The notes under the pieces were generated by a model. It was not told where the DNA came from and ran no database searches. It saw nothing but the letters and a program-made list of their open reading frames with translations. This document shows positions 50,732-62,464 of a DNA stretch of 64,000 nucleotides, piece after piece. Position 1 is the stretch's first letter, and each line of letters opens with the position of its first letter. A program made the translations under genes and the position numbers. The DNA is taken from NCBI GenBank assembly GCA_963556145.1, contig OY744461.1:4030001-4094000 (forward strand). Direction: 5' to 3'. Source of the DNA: Hygrocybe punicea (taxonomy: Eukaryota; Basidiomycota; Agaricomycetes; Agaricales; Hygrophoraceae).

Positions 50732-53559
50732 ATGGGCATATCTGGTTTGTTGCCCCTACTGAAGTCCATCCAAGTCAATAAACATCTGTCCGAATTTTCT
50801 GGTCAAATTCTCGCTGTGGATGCATACGTCTGGCTGCACAGAGGTGTCTACGCCTGTGCCGCTGAGATAGCAAATGGGAAGAAGACGACAAAGTGCGTCG
50901 GTCGATTGTAATATATATATATAAACTAATTGCACTCGGGCGCATCACCAGGTATGTTGACTATGCCATGCACAGAGTTCGCCTTTTGCGTCACTACAAT
51001 ATTCAACCATACGTCGTCTTTGATGGCGGTCCCTTACCAGCGAAAAAGGGAACGGAAGTCGAGCGGAAACGAAGGCGTGACGAGAATCTAGCGCGGGGGC
51101 ACGACTTTGCCGCACAAGGAAAGTTGAATCAAGCGCGAGAGCACTATGTCAAATGTGTCGATGTGACACCCCAGATGGCATTCCAGCTCATCAAGGTGCG
51201 TATTCGCAGATCAGGACCATATTGTGATGTTTATCAATAGAATTTGCAAGTAGGCACTCCGCGCCGATTCTATCCCATATGTGGTCGCGCCGTATGAGGC
51301 TGATGCCCAACTCGCTTATCTGGAACGCATTGGCCTCGTTGACGGAATCATAACCGAAGACTCAGATCTCCTTGTTTTTGGCTGCCGGACCGTTCTATTC
51401 AAGCTTGATGCCGTCACCAGTACCGTCACTTGTATCTTGCGCTCCGACTTTGCCTCTGTCACCGCTACGGACAGCGGCATCTCCCTGCTAGGGTGGTCGG
51501 ATGTGCAATTTCGCGCTATGGCAATTCTCAGCGGTTGCGATTATCTTCCGAGCATCCCTGGCGTCGGACTCAAGACCGCGTGGTCTTTGCTGCGAAAATA
51601 CAAGACGCCGGAAAATGTTGTGCGTGCCTTGAGGTTAGAAGGAAAAAAGGATGTGCCCAGGAAGTATCTTCATGGGTTTAAATTGGCCGAAAAGGTTTTC
51701 TTGCACCAGAGGGTGTATGATCCTGGGGAAGAGCGATTAGTGAACATGACACCTATCCCAGACGGAGATGTATGGGATGTAGAGGCGGAGGCGTACGTAG
51801 GGCTGTGAGTCACAATCCCGGTACAGTGAAATTTGGTTGCTGAACGATGTTTCGTATAGCGATATGGACGCGGTTTTGGCGAAAGAGATTGCTCAAGGTG
51901 ACATTAATCCTGTCACTTTTATGCCCATGGAAGATATCAATCCAACCTTCATTCCACGTGCGGTGAGGGTACCACTGACCATGAACTCCCACAATCATCC
52001 GAGTAAGATTGAAGGCAAAGGCAAAGGCAAAGGACCCGAGAAATCGTATAGTGGGGGCATTTTGAGCTTCTTTGGTACATCTTTCCTTTTGCTTTCTGTC
52101 TGGCTCTCACTGACTGCCTATTTCCAGCTCCGAAACCAAAACTCATATCACAGACATGTCCATCGTATCCCAGTCAGAAAAACATGGTGGTTGGACGAGC
52201 GAGCGGGAAGAGGACGTTGGTTGATGTCATGGATCAGGATCTGGCAACCAAAAAGAGGAGATGTGAAGAGCTAAATATCGAGACCCCATTCCAGTCCCGG
52301 TTCTTTGGCGCCACGGCCGTGTACATCAAGTCGCCGAAACGGCGTTCGCATAGCTGCGATTCCTTCTCCATGGCGCACCCCTCGTTCGAAAAGGAGAATA
52401 TCCCGATTCCACCTGAAGATGACATGGATATTTCAATGGAAGTGGCTTTGGAAGTGGAGGAACCACCAGATCCTGTGATTCAGGAAGATGGGTATATCTC
52501 GCCTTCACCATCGTGTTCGCGATGGGATACCCCAGAACTTTCTTCGCCCTTGCAGCGAGCGAACAGGTCTAGTTGGTGTAACAACTCCGACCGTCAGACT
52601 CAAGACGACTTTGGTGTTGATCACATTTCAAGCCCTCCTGTGGCAAGGAAACTATATTCACGGTCGCGAGCGCGTTGTCTGCGTTCTACCTCGTTATCCC
52701 TGACGCCAACGGCCGGGTCTACGGAAGTCACAGATAATGAATTGCAGGTGCCAGTATGTGATACCCCTGCTCGTGATACCCCTGCTCGTGCAGAAGGAGA
52801 CGTGCTGGAGGCCCTAGATTTGCGCAATTTTTTTGGAGACGATATGACAAGCGAAATAGACTCATTCGAGGGCGAAGTGGCGTCCTCTTCCATGCCGACT
52901 CCCCCGAATCTTATGACACCGGAAGATCTAGGTCAGGTCGAGGCATTGCTATCTGGACACATACAAACCGAGCTGGATTTAGATTTGGGGTTGGAATCGG
53001 AATTAGTGGACCCTGAGGATACGGAACGACAAGCGATGGCGTTGCGAAGTGAGACCGTTGCGAATGGGTGGCGAGATAGATGGGCGTGGCATGGGAAATC
53101 TGGGGTGAGTAAAGTCACAAGTGCCCTGCGTTCTGGGAACTGTGTCCTAAGCGTGTTTATGTATTCAGATACAGCCCTTGTTGAGACGTCACGAGACGAC
53201 CGTTACGCCCGCTGGGCGTCATAAAGCTATACATACCCTGCCGCGTCCTTACCCACTTCGCGTGCCTTCCTCTACGCGGCCGAGCTCTGTTGTAAACAAA
53301 CCAAAAGGGAAATTGTTTCGGCGGAAGAGCTTGATATTTGTGAAAGAAGTAAAGAGGACATCGAAAGCTGAGGGTGAAGACAGCAGATGTCTTGGTCCAT
53401 CGGAATTGGAGCGAGAGGCCGTCTCTGACCTCGACGAGGATGTTCTGTCCGTGGCTCAAACAAGACTTGCACGGTTTCGGTGAGTTTGGATTTGTGGGTG
53501 TGAGAATTTTCTTACACATTAGATTAACACACTTGAGCAGATGCAAGGCAGCCGCGTAA
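50732..53559 (+). CDS. EXO1: Exonuclease 1 (XPG/Rad2 family 5'-3' exonuclease)
   Basis: Seven exons join in frame (50732-50892, 50952-51195, 51254-51804, 51860-52074, 52128-53104, 53169-53479, 53541-53559) to give 825 residues, a normal fungal Exo1 length. The nuclear enzyme resects double-strand breaks and degrades the nicked strand in mismatch repair. The N-terminal XPG domain begins MGISGLLPLLKSI; metal-binding acids are visible at D30 (AVDAYVWLH), D78 (VFDGGPLPAKK), E150 and D152 (APYEADAQLAYL), D171 and D173 (TEDSDLLVFG), and D231 (SGCDYLPSIPG). The helix-hairpin-helix SIPGVGLKTAWSLLRKY follows. The C-terminal half is disordered and Ser/Pro-rich, as in relatives, where it binds mismatch repair proteins. 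The short last exon encodes only CKAAA. No damage is seen. Confidence 0.96.
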
Positions 53560-54818
53560 ACCGTCACAGCATCCGGTATCAGAATGTGTTTTGGTTTTCG
53601 ATCAATGCACAAGATTCATAATTGACCGGTGATTTCCGGCAGTCTGGCTCCCCCTCTACATCAATTCCTATTGGAGATCGCTTGCTGTCAATTTTATACG
53701 ATGTCGTGCAATATCATTCGGATTTAAATGTGCTGAATGGGCGTGCATGCCCTAGCCACCAACAAACAAACCGAGCAAGTGGTGGTTCTCGAAGACGCTG
53801 GTGGCCATATTCCTGGAAATCGCTCCTGATGTGTATTTCTGATAGATTTCATTTCCGCAAGCTTGGCGCTGTTGTGAGAAACCGTCAGCATGACATTGTT
53901 CGGATCCTCGATATACACTATTGTCAGACGACGCACACGACGCTTCATGCTGCGGCTTGCTCCCATCGGTTTTTCGAATAAAATACATATGGTCTTGTGG
54001 CTCTCCGTTGACAAGATTTGGCCCTGACATGACAATGATTGTGAACAAGCGAAGCGCATTGGGCACACCTAATTCCTTTTTTTCACCGTCAAGATCAGCT
54101 GCAGGATTCCCCTGGTTAAGGGCCGCGGAGTTCCTAACCGGCATCGTAAGGCGGTTGAGAAAGGGCCAAGCTTCATCCATGCATTGGTACCTACCCATTC
54201 ACCCCGAGCGGAATAATATGTTTACCCTATCGTGGGCCCTTATAAGCTAACGTGTTGATTTGACGGTGGGAAGAGACGATGTTCCCGGTCTACAATTAAT
54301 GCGCGGGGGAGGCACTTGATGCAGAGACATGGGCGAACTGACCTGTATTACAGTAACCGGGCCACAGTGACTCGGATACTCTTGATGGGTCGCAGCAGCG
54401 TCTAAAGGGGACTAGACGCACAGCGCTCAAAGTTCTCGATTTGTGGACTTTGCACCAGACTTGTTGGTTTGATCGCATATGCGGCGAATCATAATTTCCC
54501 TCTGGCCTCGTTGGCTCGGTATGCCTCGTTCCATTTAATGCGTTGGTCATGCTTGACCTCCACAATTCCATGTGTTCCCCTTCAGCCTTCTTCCCCCATC
54601 ATCCAGCACAGAAACCCCACCCTTGAAACCCGTCTGTGAGTCCCCCCTTCAACAAGCCAGTTTTTCTTTTGGGGTCCATACCTCTGGGCGTTTACATTGA
54701 TTTTCACATTCCAGATCGTTTCTTGAACTTCGTACGTGCCCTGAGATCATTTTGATGGCTAAGACATCGACTAATCCCCGTCAAACCCCAATTTTCTGCA
54801 CCTGTCCACAAAGTGCAA
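53560..54818. other. Intergenic region upstream of the C2H2 gene
   Basis: Minus-strand ORFs at 53724-54198 overlap in two frames and resemble nothing I know; I do not call a gene. The final 250 bp are C/T-rich and probably form the leader of the zinc finger gene. Confidence 0.4.
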
Positions 54819-56535
54819 ATGCTAGATCAACGCCAACCTCTCCGTGTACACGCTTACCCTACATGGGCGACCGACCACACTACTTCCAGACCATCGATGT
54901 CACACCTGTTGTACCCTAACACCCCCAACGTGCAACAGCATCGGTACAACTCCTTACAAAGTGTGGAAATGCTGATGACACATAAATATCCTCCATACCA
55001 GCAGTCAAACTTGCTCCGCCAACATGATTGCGCCAACGCGGAATATTCCCGGTTTACTCGCCAGCATATGACCTGCATGACGCACTACGAAGGTTTACAC
55101 GAATGTCCCTGCGAACCACGGGAGTTATCCCTGAACACGTCGGAGGCCACAGGGCACAATAATATAATTAACGAAAATGTCCCAGAGGCACATCGGCGTC
55201 ACTTGCCTATCCAAGTTGGACGGGGACCTGAAAGGCTGCCTGCCCCCCACAATGGTTCTCAGGGTGGTCAATGTGTTTTGCAACCCCTCCTTGAGCAGAC
55301 AATGACGTTGACAAATACGTCTTTCACGCGAAGGTCGCCCGACATGCCAGAGTGTGCCTCGCATTCAATGACGTCGGCGAATACGTCTTTCATGACGAAG
55401 CCCCTCGAATGTGCCTCAAACACAACAATGGCCCTGTGGCGGGTTGATCCGTTAGCCGCTAGCCAACCATCTCCTCATGTTTCCCACCGCGGTGCGGAAG
55501 CGATACAAACAACGAGCGAAATTTCCTCCACCTCATTTCCTCCTAGCTTGAATCTCTCTTCTATTTCGAACCCCTGGCTACTATCATCACACTTCAACCA
55601 GCGCCACCCTACCGTTTTTACCTTACACACGCCGCATAGAAATTCTATACAGCCTGTAGACGACTGCGAAGCCCAGTCACTCCCTCCTTGCATCTGCGAC
55701 TCGGGTGACGGGGCTCCTGAGTATAGGTCAAAGCTCACGGACACGACAACGCTGCCCATTTCTCCCATTTCCCTCGCACAGTCCATCCAAGCCACCCATA
55801 TCCCGGACTTCTTCCATAACAATCCCAGCAGTCCCCTTGTTGCCCACCCGGAGTCAACGACAACGGTCCACCCCACCGATAAGGCTTCCCGATCGCCGAG
55901 ACATGCTCGGCGCTCGTGTTCGGCTGCGACTCGCACCGGTTCGCAGCGCAAGAAAAAGTCCAAGATGCACGAATGTGACATTTGCCACAAGTTGTTTCCC
56001 CGCCCAAGTGGCCTCGCTACCCACCAGAATTCGCATTCGGGGGACAAGCGTAAGTCCAAATCACCCTAGCGTCATTCCAGTTGCTCTAATAAATGGTGAC
56101 CGCTTTGCTGAATGAATGTTCCCTCCTTTTGCTCTCTTCACAGCGCACCCATGCCCGTTTCCAGAATGCACCAGGTTCTTCACCGTCCGTTCGAATGCCA
56201 AACGACACCTCCGGACACATGGGATATTCCCTCAACGATGCGAAGAGACCACAACGCCGTACACGGTGGGGTTTATTACTCCCATGATCTTGCCTGTTGA
56301 GCATCCATCAACCAACATGCCGATGAAGCTGAGATGGGTTGCGTCGTTGATGCCACCTCCCATTTCAACGCTAGGGGATGCAGAACAGGCCCGCTCCCTT
56401 CAAGACTACGGTGCTGCAATTTTGCAATGTGTCATTCCTCCGATGCACCATGACACTCAAGGTGAGGCGAGCAAAGAATGGGAGCCTAATGTGGAGTCGA
56501 ACCCGACGGTATGCCAGGTCTCTTCGGTAAACTGA
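54819..56535 (+). CDS. C2H2 zinc finger protein (two fingers), putative transcription factor
   Basis: Two exons (54819-56049 and 56144-56535) give 540 residues. The first 380 residues are low-complexity, rich in Ser, Thr, Pro, His and Gln. Two adjacent C2H2 fingers span the intron: finger 1 with C386, C389, H402, H406 (ECDICHKLFPRPSGLATHQN), a GDKPHP linker encoded across the splice, and finger 2 with C414, C419, H432, H436 (CPFPECTRFFTVRSNAKRHL). The second finger has four residues between its cysteines, like many basidiomycete regulators. A basic stretch (RKKKSK) before finger 1 may be a nuclear signal. The target genes are unknown. The chosen ATG is the first in the open frame; a short upstream exon cannot be excluded. 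Confidence 0.8.
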
Positions 56536-57165
56536 AGCCAGTCAGCCTTGTGTTGATTAGTTTTCTGAGTGAAGTGGCGACATTTACCTCGCGCCGCGAT
56601 CCTTCGCACTTCGTAAAGGGGTTGGTTCCATTTGTCTTGAAGACAATGAAGAGTTCATTACTCTGGAATTGGTGGTGTTCGTGAAACAAACATTCCGACG
56701 GTCAAAACCATATTAGGGATGTAATGCCATGATTTCGTTGCACAAGCGTGAATAAACGGGATTTTTTTGGAGCGGTTGTGAAAACGAGGGGAGGGGTTCT
56801 AGTAGTGGTAACGGAGGACCAGTTCCATGGCCTCAAGTGCCGGTTGCAATCCCTTTATGTGAGGCACACTGATTGGCCTGTCACTTTGTATATATAACCG
56901 ATATAGTACCAGAAATTAGTGCTCGTCTATTAGCTGACATGATGTATGAATATACCTTTCTTGGGACTCCTTGGAGCCTCACGTTCGGGAAGTTAGAGTC
57001 GCTTCAAATTCGAAGATACAAATAAAGAAGTGGTTTGCGGTCAGCTTGATGAGTACAAAGTCGGAAGGACACACTGTTCGAGACCGCGCGGGATGCCGTT
57101 GTGTTTCGAATATTAGGGTAAGTACCGTATGTGTCTAAGGGCCAACAAAGAAGGGCGTGGAAGAT
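56536..57165. other. Intergenic region between convergent genes
   Basis: This lies between the stop codon of the C2H2 gene and that of PIG-P on the other strand. It should hold both 3' ends. I see no ORF or repeat of note. Confidence 0.5.
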
Positions 57166-57772
57166 TTACTGGTTATTACCGTACACAATACGGTTGACCA
57201 TGCCGATTGGGATATCGTATAATTCTGGATTTGCATCCGGACAGTCCTGGGCGATGTAGGGATTGTAGTTGTCAATTGGGGGAAAGTGCGATTTCGAGTC
57301 TGAAAAACATTTCCAATCGGCATCGACCACAATCACGTAAGTACTTGAGGGGTAGCCGCACCAATTATTGTAGTCACGTCAGAAAACTGCGGGGTCTCAG
57401 AGATGGCCAGTGCAAAGTAGACAAAATAAGTTAGAAGGATGAGGAACATCCCATAGGCTGGCAGGAGTAATGCCCACTCGCTTTCGATACCATCAAAACA
57501 CGTATATTAAGCCTCTTGGCGTGTAAATGATGGCCTGAAGCCAGGCCAAGGGTAAATTAAAATACTCACCGGCTTGGATACCATTCCACACCAAGCCAGA
57601 CGATCCAATCGTCTGGGAGGAGGGCCCATAGTACGTAAAGGCAGAAGAGCAGATAGGTTGTCGTCCAAGCTACGAAACCGTAAAATTCTGGTGCACGACT
57701 GCGGAATTCTGAGGGAGGTATAGGAGGGTATGTTGCGATGGGTGACGTGGGACTGGTACTATCGCCTGTCAT
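57166..57772 (-). CDS. PIG-P subunit of GPI-N-acetylglucosaminyltransferase
   Basis: Three exons on the minus strand (57570-57772, 57362-57480, 57166-57299) give 151 residues. The protein starts MTGDSTSPTSPIATYPPIPP and then carries the PIG-P signature: APEFYGFVAWTTTYLLFCLY as the first membrane segment, LPDDWIVWLGVEWYPSREWA, then LLLPAYGMFLILLTYFVYFA as the second membrane segment. The tail (DNYNPYIAQDCPDANPELYD, IPIGMVNRIVYG) is the family's C-terminal motif. PIG-P is a small ER membrane subunit of the complex that transfers GlcNAc from UDP-GlcNAc to phosphatidylinositol, the first step of GPI anchor synthesis. It is divergent from the gene at 57912, 139 bp away. Intact. Confidence 0.93.
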
Positions 57773-57911
57773 GAATATTCTCCAGCCAGTGCTAGCGAGC
57801 GCCCTCCAGCAAACTTGAAGCTTGAAGTTTAGACCAAGAAATTCGAATTCCGCGACAGTTCGTCGTTGCCACAATTTCGGGACCGAGTCGTGTTCGCCAA
57901 CTTTCTGCTCC
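57773..57911. promoter_or_regulatory. Divergent promoter of PIG-P and 5-formyl-THF cyclo-ligase
   Basis: Only 139 bp separate the start codons of two oppositely oriented intact genes, so their core promoters must share this DNA. It is moderately GC-rich and has no clear TATA box, which fits a housekeeping bidirectional promoter. Confidence 0.7.
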
Positions 57912-58866
57912 ATGGCAACCGTGCAAGCGACTCTGACAGTTAACAAGACGACATTGCGAAAAAATATTGCCTCCACACTCCAAGTGCTGTCTACCTCAAC
58001 GACCCAAATTCAGTGTCAGTCCATCTCTTTGGGGCGCCTTGCCACCGTTGGGTTGATCATAGTCTGCTCTACTTCACAGCCCAAGCAATCGCAGCTAGGA
58101 TATTCACTTTGCCTGTTTTCCGTCAATGCAAAAGCGTGAGTTGCTATCTAAGCATGCCCGCTGGGGAGGTGGATACATCTTCCATCGTCCCAGAAATTTT
58201 GCGTGCCGGTACGTCCCCGATTCCTGTCGCGCTTGCAATCACTCTCGTTTACCATCACTAAAGGAAAAATTCTGTTCGTCCCGAAAATCGATAGAACTCC
58301 CACCAAGCGGATGCACATGATGAAGATCTATGATGGTGAAGATCTGCGAAGTTTACCCGCCGGCGTATGGGGGATCAAAGAACCCGATAGTCAATGGCAA
58401 AATCAGCGGCGCTTGAGTGGTACGTGTATGTGTGTCGGGTCAACGCAATAGGTTGTTGATTTGAATATATCATAGTTTTCGATGCCGAATCTGAGGCACT
58501 AGACTTGATCCTCCTCCCTGGTAATTATTGTTTTCCTCCTTTTTAATTCAACTATAGCTACCCCCTTTTGAAGGCGTGGCTTTCGATCGTTCTCTCTCAC
58601 GCCTTGGACATGGGAGAGGGTATTATGACCGATTCATATCCTCATATGTCACCAGTGGACGACCAAAACCCTTTTTAGGTGCGTACGTCTGCACTGACCT
58701 CACCCTCTTCGCTTCCAACTCATACGATTCTTCCTTTACAGTGGCATTGGCATTGCGAGAACAGGTACTTGACGCGGGAGAAGTCCCTATGGGAGAACAC
58801 GATTGGAAAATGAATATGATTGTTACTCCTGACGAGATTATTTGCCAAAGCGAGACAGATAGTTAA
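57912..58866 (+). CDS. 5-formyltetrahydrofolate cyclo-ligase (MTHFS)
   Basis: Six exons (57912-58014, 58080-58208, 58264-58419, 58476-58520, 58574-58678, 58742-58866) join in frame to 220 residues, the usual size. The enzyme uses ATP to turn 5-formyl-THF into 5,10-methenyl-THF, the only known route to recycle 5-formyl-THF. Motifs in order are TTLRKNIASTLQVL, FRQCKSVSCYLSMPAGEVDT, GKILFVPKIDRT, MHMMKIYDGEDL, the loop WGIKEP, LDLILLPGVAFDRSLSRLGH with GRGYYDRFI (nucleotide-binding loop), REQVLDAGEVPMGEHDW and MIVTPDEII. Everything the family conserves is present. It shares a short divergent promoter with PIG-P. Confidence 0.95.
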
Positions 58867-59188
58867 AGGTACGAGAGGTGACCAAACTGTCAGTTGTGGC
58901 ATACTTTGATGACTCAGATCTGTTCCAGTGTAGTCGAGTGTTGAATACAGAACCTGCGACGGTGTTCGGTCATCATGACTACGAACTCCCAGTCCCAAAT
59001 GAAATGTCATGGGCTCATGTCAAGTCTTTACACCATATCATCGCCACCTCTGTACATACTCAACAAGGTGAGCCTCAGCTTGATATCCACGTTCATCCGT
59101 ATCCATTAACTACTAAGGCGGCTAGTTGAACCGCAACGTTCAAACTACTATTAAGCAGAGAGTACTCAACAAATTCCGGCAAGATATA
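58867..59188. other. Short intergenic region between convergent genes
   Basis: This is about 320 bp between two convergent stop codons. No gene or repeat is seen. Confidence 0.5.
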
Positions 59189-60535
59189 TCATGCCGCCAC
59201 CATCCATTCGAATTCGTCATCAGAATCATCTTCCGAACTGTCCTTGAACAAGACTGTTTCCCAAGGTGATGTCGCCTCGTCTGGGGCGGGAGGGAGATCC
59301 CTCGGATATTCCGTGAGGAGAAAGTTGTACAGCAGTGCATTGATCCTACAAAACAAAACAACATGCGTCAAGCGCCGACTTTTTGAAAGGAAAAAAAAAA
59401 CACAAGCAGCGTACATTTCGGCATGCGTGACGCTGCCAAAGTGGCAAGCACCTTCGACAGTAATCAATTGGACGTTAACCCCCGCGTCGTTCAATCTCGT
59501 TCTCAAGTTCTCTATGCCTTGAAGTCGATAGGCGATATCGGCTGAGCAATGCACCAATTTCACGGGACACAAAATACTGGCTAGAGTGGATCGCGAGTGG
59601 GCCTGGCGGCTGGAGAAGAACTTGACGGATACGGTATGAAAATCTTGGAACTTGTTTGGACGCCAATTTACCATTGCCTGCGAATAGCATCGGGACATTA
59701 GGCTGAACGAATCAAAAAAAAAGATCAGGGAACCAACATGACTGGACGGAATTGTCGTGCGGACTGCGCACCTTGTGGTGAGCCTCGACTTGACGCAGTT
59801 GAAGCCGAATTGCAGTGCGCCATAGAGGGCGTCTTGGAGGGCCTCCTCGTTGATCTTTCCCGGGCTTTTGAAGCCTTCCGTCCAACAATCATAGATTTCC
59901 TGGAGCCCTTCAGTGACCTCCACTGGCTGATACACCGTTGGTTCGTATTAGACACGGGATGCGTGCACTCGTGGCAAATGGAGAGCGCACCTCTATTTCT
60001 GGATGTGGGGATATCATGAAGACGCTGAGCACTTTGTTAGGGTGCGATATTGCCAATTGAAGTGCCGTGCAAGACCCTTGTGACAATCCGACGATATGAC
60101 AGGGGGGAAGTTGGAGAGCATCCTGTGAGGAGTGGCTTAGCACATAGGCGGACAGTGGACTGATGTTGGACCTGCCATAAATCTGGCGACGTCTTGGGCT
60201 GCTTCGACGCACCCATAGTCTCTACCAACTCTTCCCTTCGTCTCGCCGTGGCACCGGGAATCGAATGCAATCAGGTTAAACCGCCTCAGTTGCGAATCTC
60301 CGAACTGTGCTGTATGGAAGATATCGATATCAGGTGTGTGATCCCGAGCTTGGACGGAGGGTGTAAGGTTGCACTACGCACAATGGAACACTTCTTGGGC
60401 GATAAAAACTGGGTGCAGGAAGATGACTGTTGGCAGGGATTGGTCGATTGATTTGGCATATACATTTGTTGGCGTGGATATAGTATAATGCAGATGTATC
60501 GGTCCTGTGGACGTCTTGATTTGAACGTGAGGCAT
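59189..60535 (-). CDS. Alpha/beta hydrolase fold protein
   Basis: The start at 60535 reads MPHVQIKTSTGPIHLHYTIS. Spliced exons give the fold in order: TVIFLHPVFIAQEVFH (oxyanion-hole strand), FGDSQLRRFNLIAFDSRCHG ETKGRVG (strand 4 region), CVEAAQDVARFM, then the nucleophile elbow CHIVGLSQGSCTALQLAISH with Ser in GLSQGS, FMISPHPEIE, a helical cap (YQPVEVTEGLQEIYDCWTEG), CPVKLVHCSADIAYRLQGIE (acid residue region) and LITVEGACHFGSVTH with the likely catalytic His. It ends with an acidic tail at 59189. The substrate cannot be told; relatives include esterases and lactonases. Introns are short, and all catalytic elements appear to be in place. Confidence 0.8.
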
Positions 60536-60939
60536 GTTGAGGGGAATACGCAGAGTGTCGGGAAGATCTCGTAAGCAAACGACTTCATATTCTTAGGGGC
60601 CCAAATTTTCACAATTCCGGTAACGCCACCGTGGATGATAATGGTGTAGGTGGCACTTTATTAATAGATTACCAGCAGTACTGTATAGGGTTAACATCGA
60701 GAGTGGGTGAATACCCCTGTTAACCTGGCCCTTACATTTCGAGATCTCCTTGTAACGATTCGAGTCTACAAAACACGTGCACCGAGGCCATCAGGGGGTT
60801 ATATCAGACCTCCTGGTCTGTCCTGATCACGATTTCCTGGTCAGATATTCATTCATGTTAGAGCGATCACTGACGAGGACATAAGGTTCCTGAGGCGGAG
60901 GGCCTTGTTCAGGGTGGTATGCCGGTGATGAAAGGATTC
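60536..60939. other. Intergenic region
   Basis: About 400 bp lie between the alpha/beta hydrolase start and the RAD51C-like stop, both on the minus strand. Nothing is identifiable, though it should contain the hydrolase promoter. Confidence 0.5.
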
Positions 60940-62172
60940 TCACCACACTGCGCCAAATTCAGCTGGAAGTGCGTGGTGTGAAGAGAAGACTGACCCTGTT
61001 GTCCTCGTTTCGGGAATAACAATGACCCGGTGCGTGCGTCCTGACGGTAGATAAGCCGGTCCTGAATCAAGATTAGAAAGGCTGGTGCATTGCAGTACAA
61101 TTAACCTAGTTGAGGAACAAGGATGGCTTTTGCCCCAGTATCAAAATTCCCCGCTGAACCGTCAGCGTTCAGTAATTTTGTCGCTAGCTGGGATGTAGTC
61201 ACAACCTAAAGGTATCCATGATTGATGGTGACTTGATGGCGAGCAAAAAAATAACGCACCGATAACCGTTTAGAAGCACAAGCTTTTGTAAGTATTTGTT
61301 TGATTTGCTCGAAAAGACCGGACTTTGCCGCAGAAGTTAGGGTCGGTGGACATTGGAAGGAAAAGGATATGGAATTCAGGACGAGGAGGGCCGTCTATAA
61401 TTAATCAGATTCGTGAAAGATTAGCATCGACAATCCGGCGCGGCCGGGGGCTGACGTTGGGATGGTTATCCAAGTATGAAGGCAGGTTGTGCATGAAAAT
61501 CATGAGTTCGGGAAGGGTGTGAATGTTGATTTGCCTGACCAATCTTCGGTAGTGTGTCGGTATGGAAGAAGATTCTTTGCTGAAAAGTCAGCCCTAACTG
61601 CAAATCAAACGAAAAGACCTGACTAACTGCTGAGTGCTTTATCAAGCGCAGCGGGACTAGTCATGTTTTGCGCATCTGTCGTGAAAAAGTAAGACGCTAC
61701 CGGTGACATGACTTCACTCGAACCATACCAACAAAGAGGACTTCTTCACCAACTTCGACAAAGGATGCAACGAGGCCGGTCGCGAGTTGCTCTTTGGGTG
61801 TCCCAGGAGGTCCGGATATCTCTAGAATTTGGCCTCTGGAAAGTCCTCCAGAAAGCAACTTGTCGACGGGAGTGGAGTGGGTGGGGAATTTCCTCGATGC
61901 CACCAACATCGACGTAGCTGATTGGGTAAGAGGGCCATCGGCTCTCGGTTTCTGGGATACAGCCAATATCGCTTGAGAAGCTGGTAGTGAGAGGCTCAGA
62001 TCTGGAATAATGATGAGAATGAGATGAAATGTCAGTCATCTGGTAAGAACTGACCTTGAGCAAGTGTTTCCGCAGAAGTGGTAACGATGTCCTGCAGGGT
62101 TTCGTAACCCGCTCTTGTCAGAGCAGACAGGGTTGAGCTTGGGAGTGTCAAGGACGATATCGGTCGAGCCAT
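60940..62172 (-). CDS. RAD51C-like recombination protein (RecA/Rad51 paralogue)
   Basis: The start at 62172 reads MARPISSLTLPSSTLSALTR, a helix-hairpin-helix N-terminus (AGYETLQDIVTTSAETLAQ). Spliced exons follow: SLPASQAILA, KFPTHSTPVDKLLSGGLSRG, the Walker A position ILEISGPPGTPKEQLATGLV, VGEEVLFV joined to DAQNMTSPAALDKALS, HTLPELMIFMHNLPSYL, the Walker B position TALLVLNSISFSFQ, GLFEQIKQILTKACASKRLS, VVTTSQLATKLLNADGSAGN with FDTGAKAILVPQLG, and PAYLPSGRTHRVIVIPETRT. Rad51 paralogues help load Rad51 in homologous recombination. Both nucleotide-binding motifs deviate from consensus (see findings). Exon borders in the middle and the exact stop (about 60940) are less certain. Confidence 0.8.
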
Positions 62173-62464
62173 ATGTTTGGTAAGTCCCCGATGTATCAAG
62201 CAGAATCGAGTTCGAATACCCGTCCAGAAATCGTCGATCTTTTGAAGGAGATTGCGGTTGTGAGCAGCAACGTCCAGGGTTGGCCCTGCAAGGGCCACCG
62301 TATACACCAAGCGCTGGCCCGAGCATCTGGCAGAGTGGAATCGTTAAGTTAGGAGTACACTTAGGAGTACACTTAGGAGTACACAGAAACGCGAAGTTGG
62401 ATCTACGTCAAGGACCAAGTGCACATATATAGTCGATGATTATTAGACCCAAAACCATCCACAC
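62173..62464 (-). promoter_or_regulatory. Upstream region of the RAD51C-like gene with a 12-bp triplicate repeat
   Basis: This lies between the RAD51C-like start and the stop codon of the next minus-strand gene. Three perfect units of TTAGGAGTACAC sit head to tail at 62349-62384, about 180 bp upstream of the ATG. They could be a repeated binding site or a simple minisatellite. Confidence 0.5.

Noticed and set aside
53724..54198. Protein gene on the minus strand downstream of EXO1
   Set aside because: Two overlapping ORFs in different frames have no recognisable motif and no consistent splice signals.
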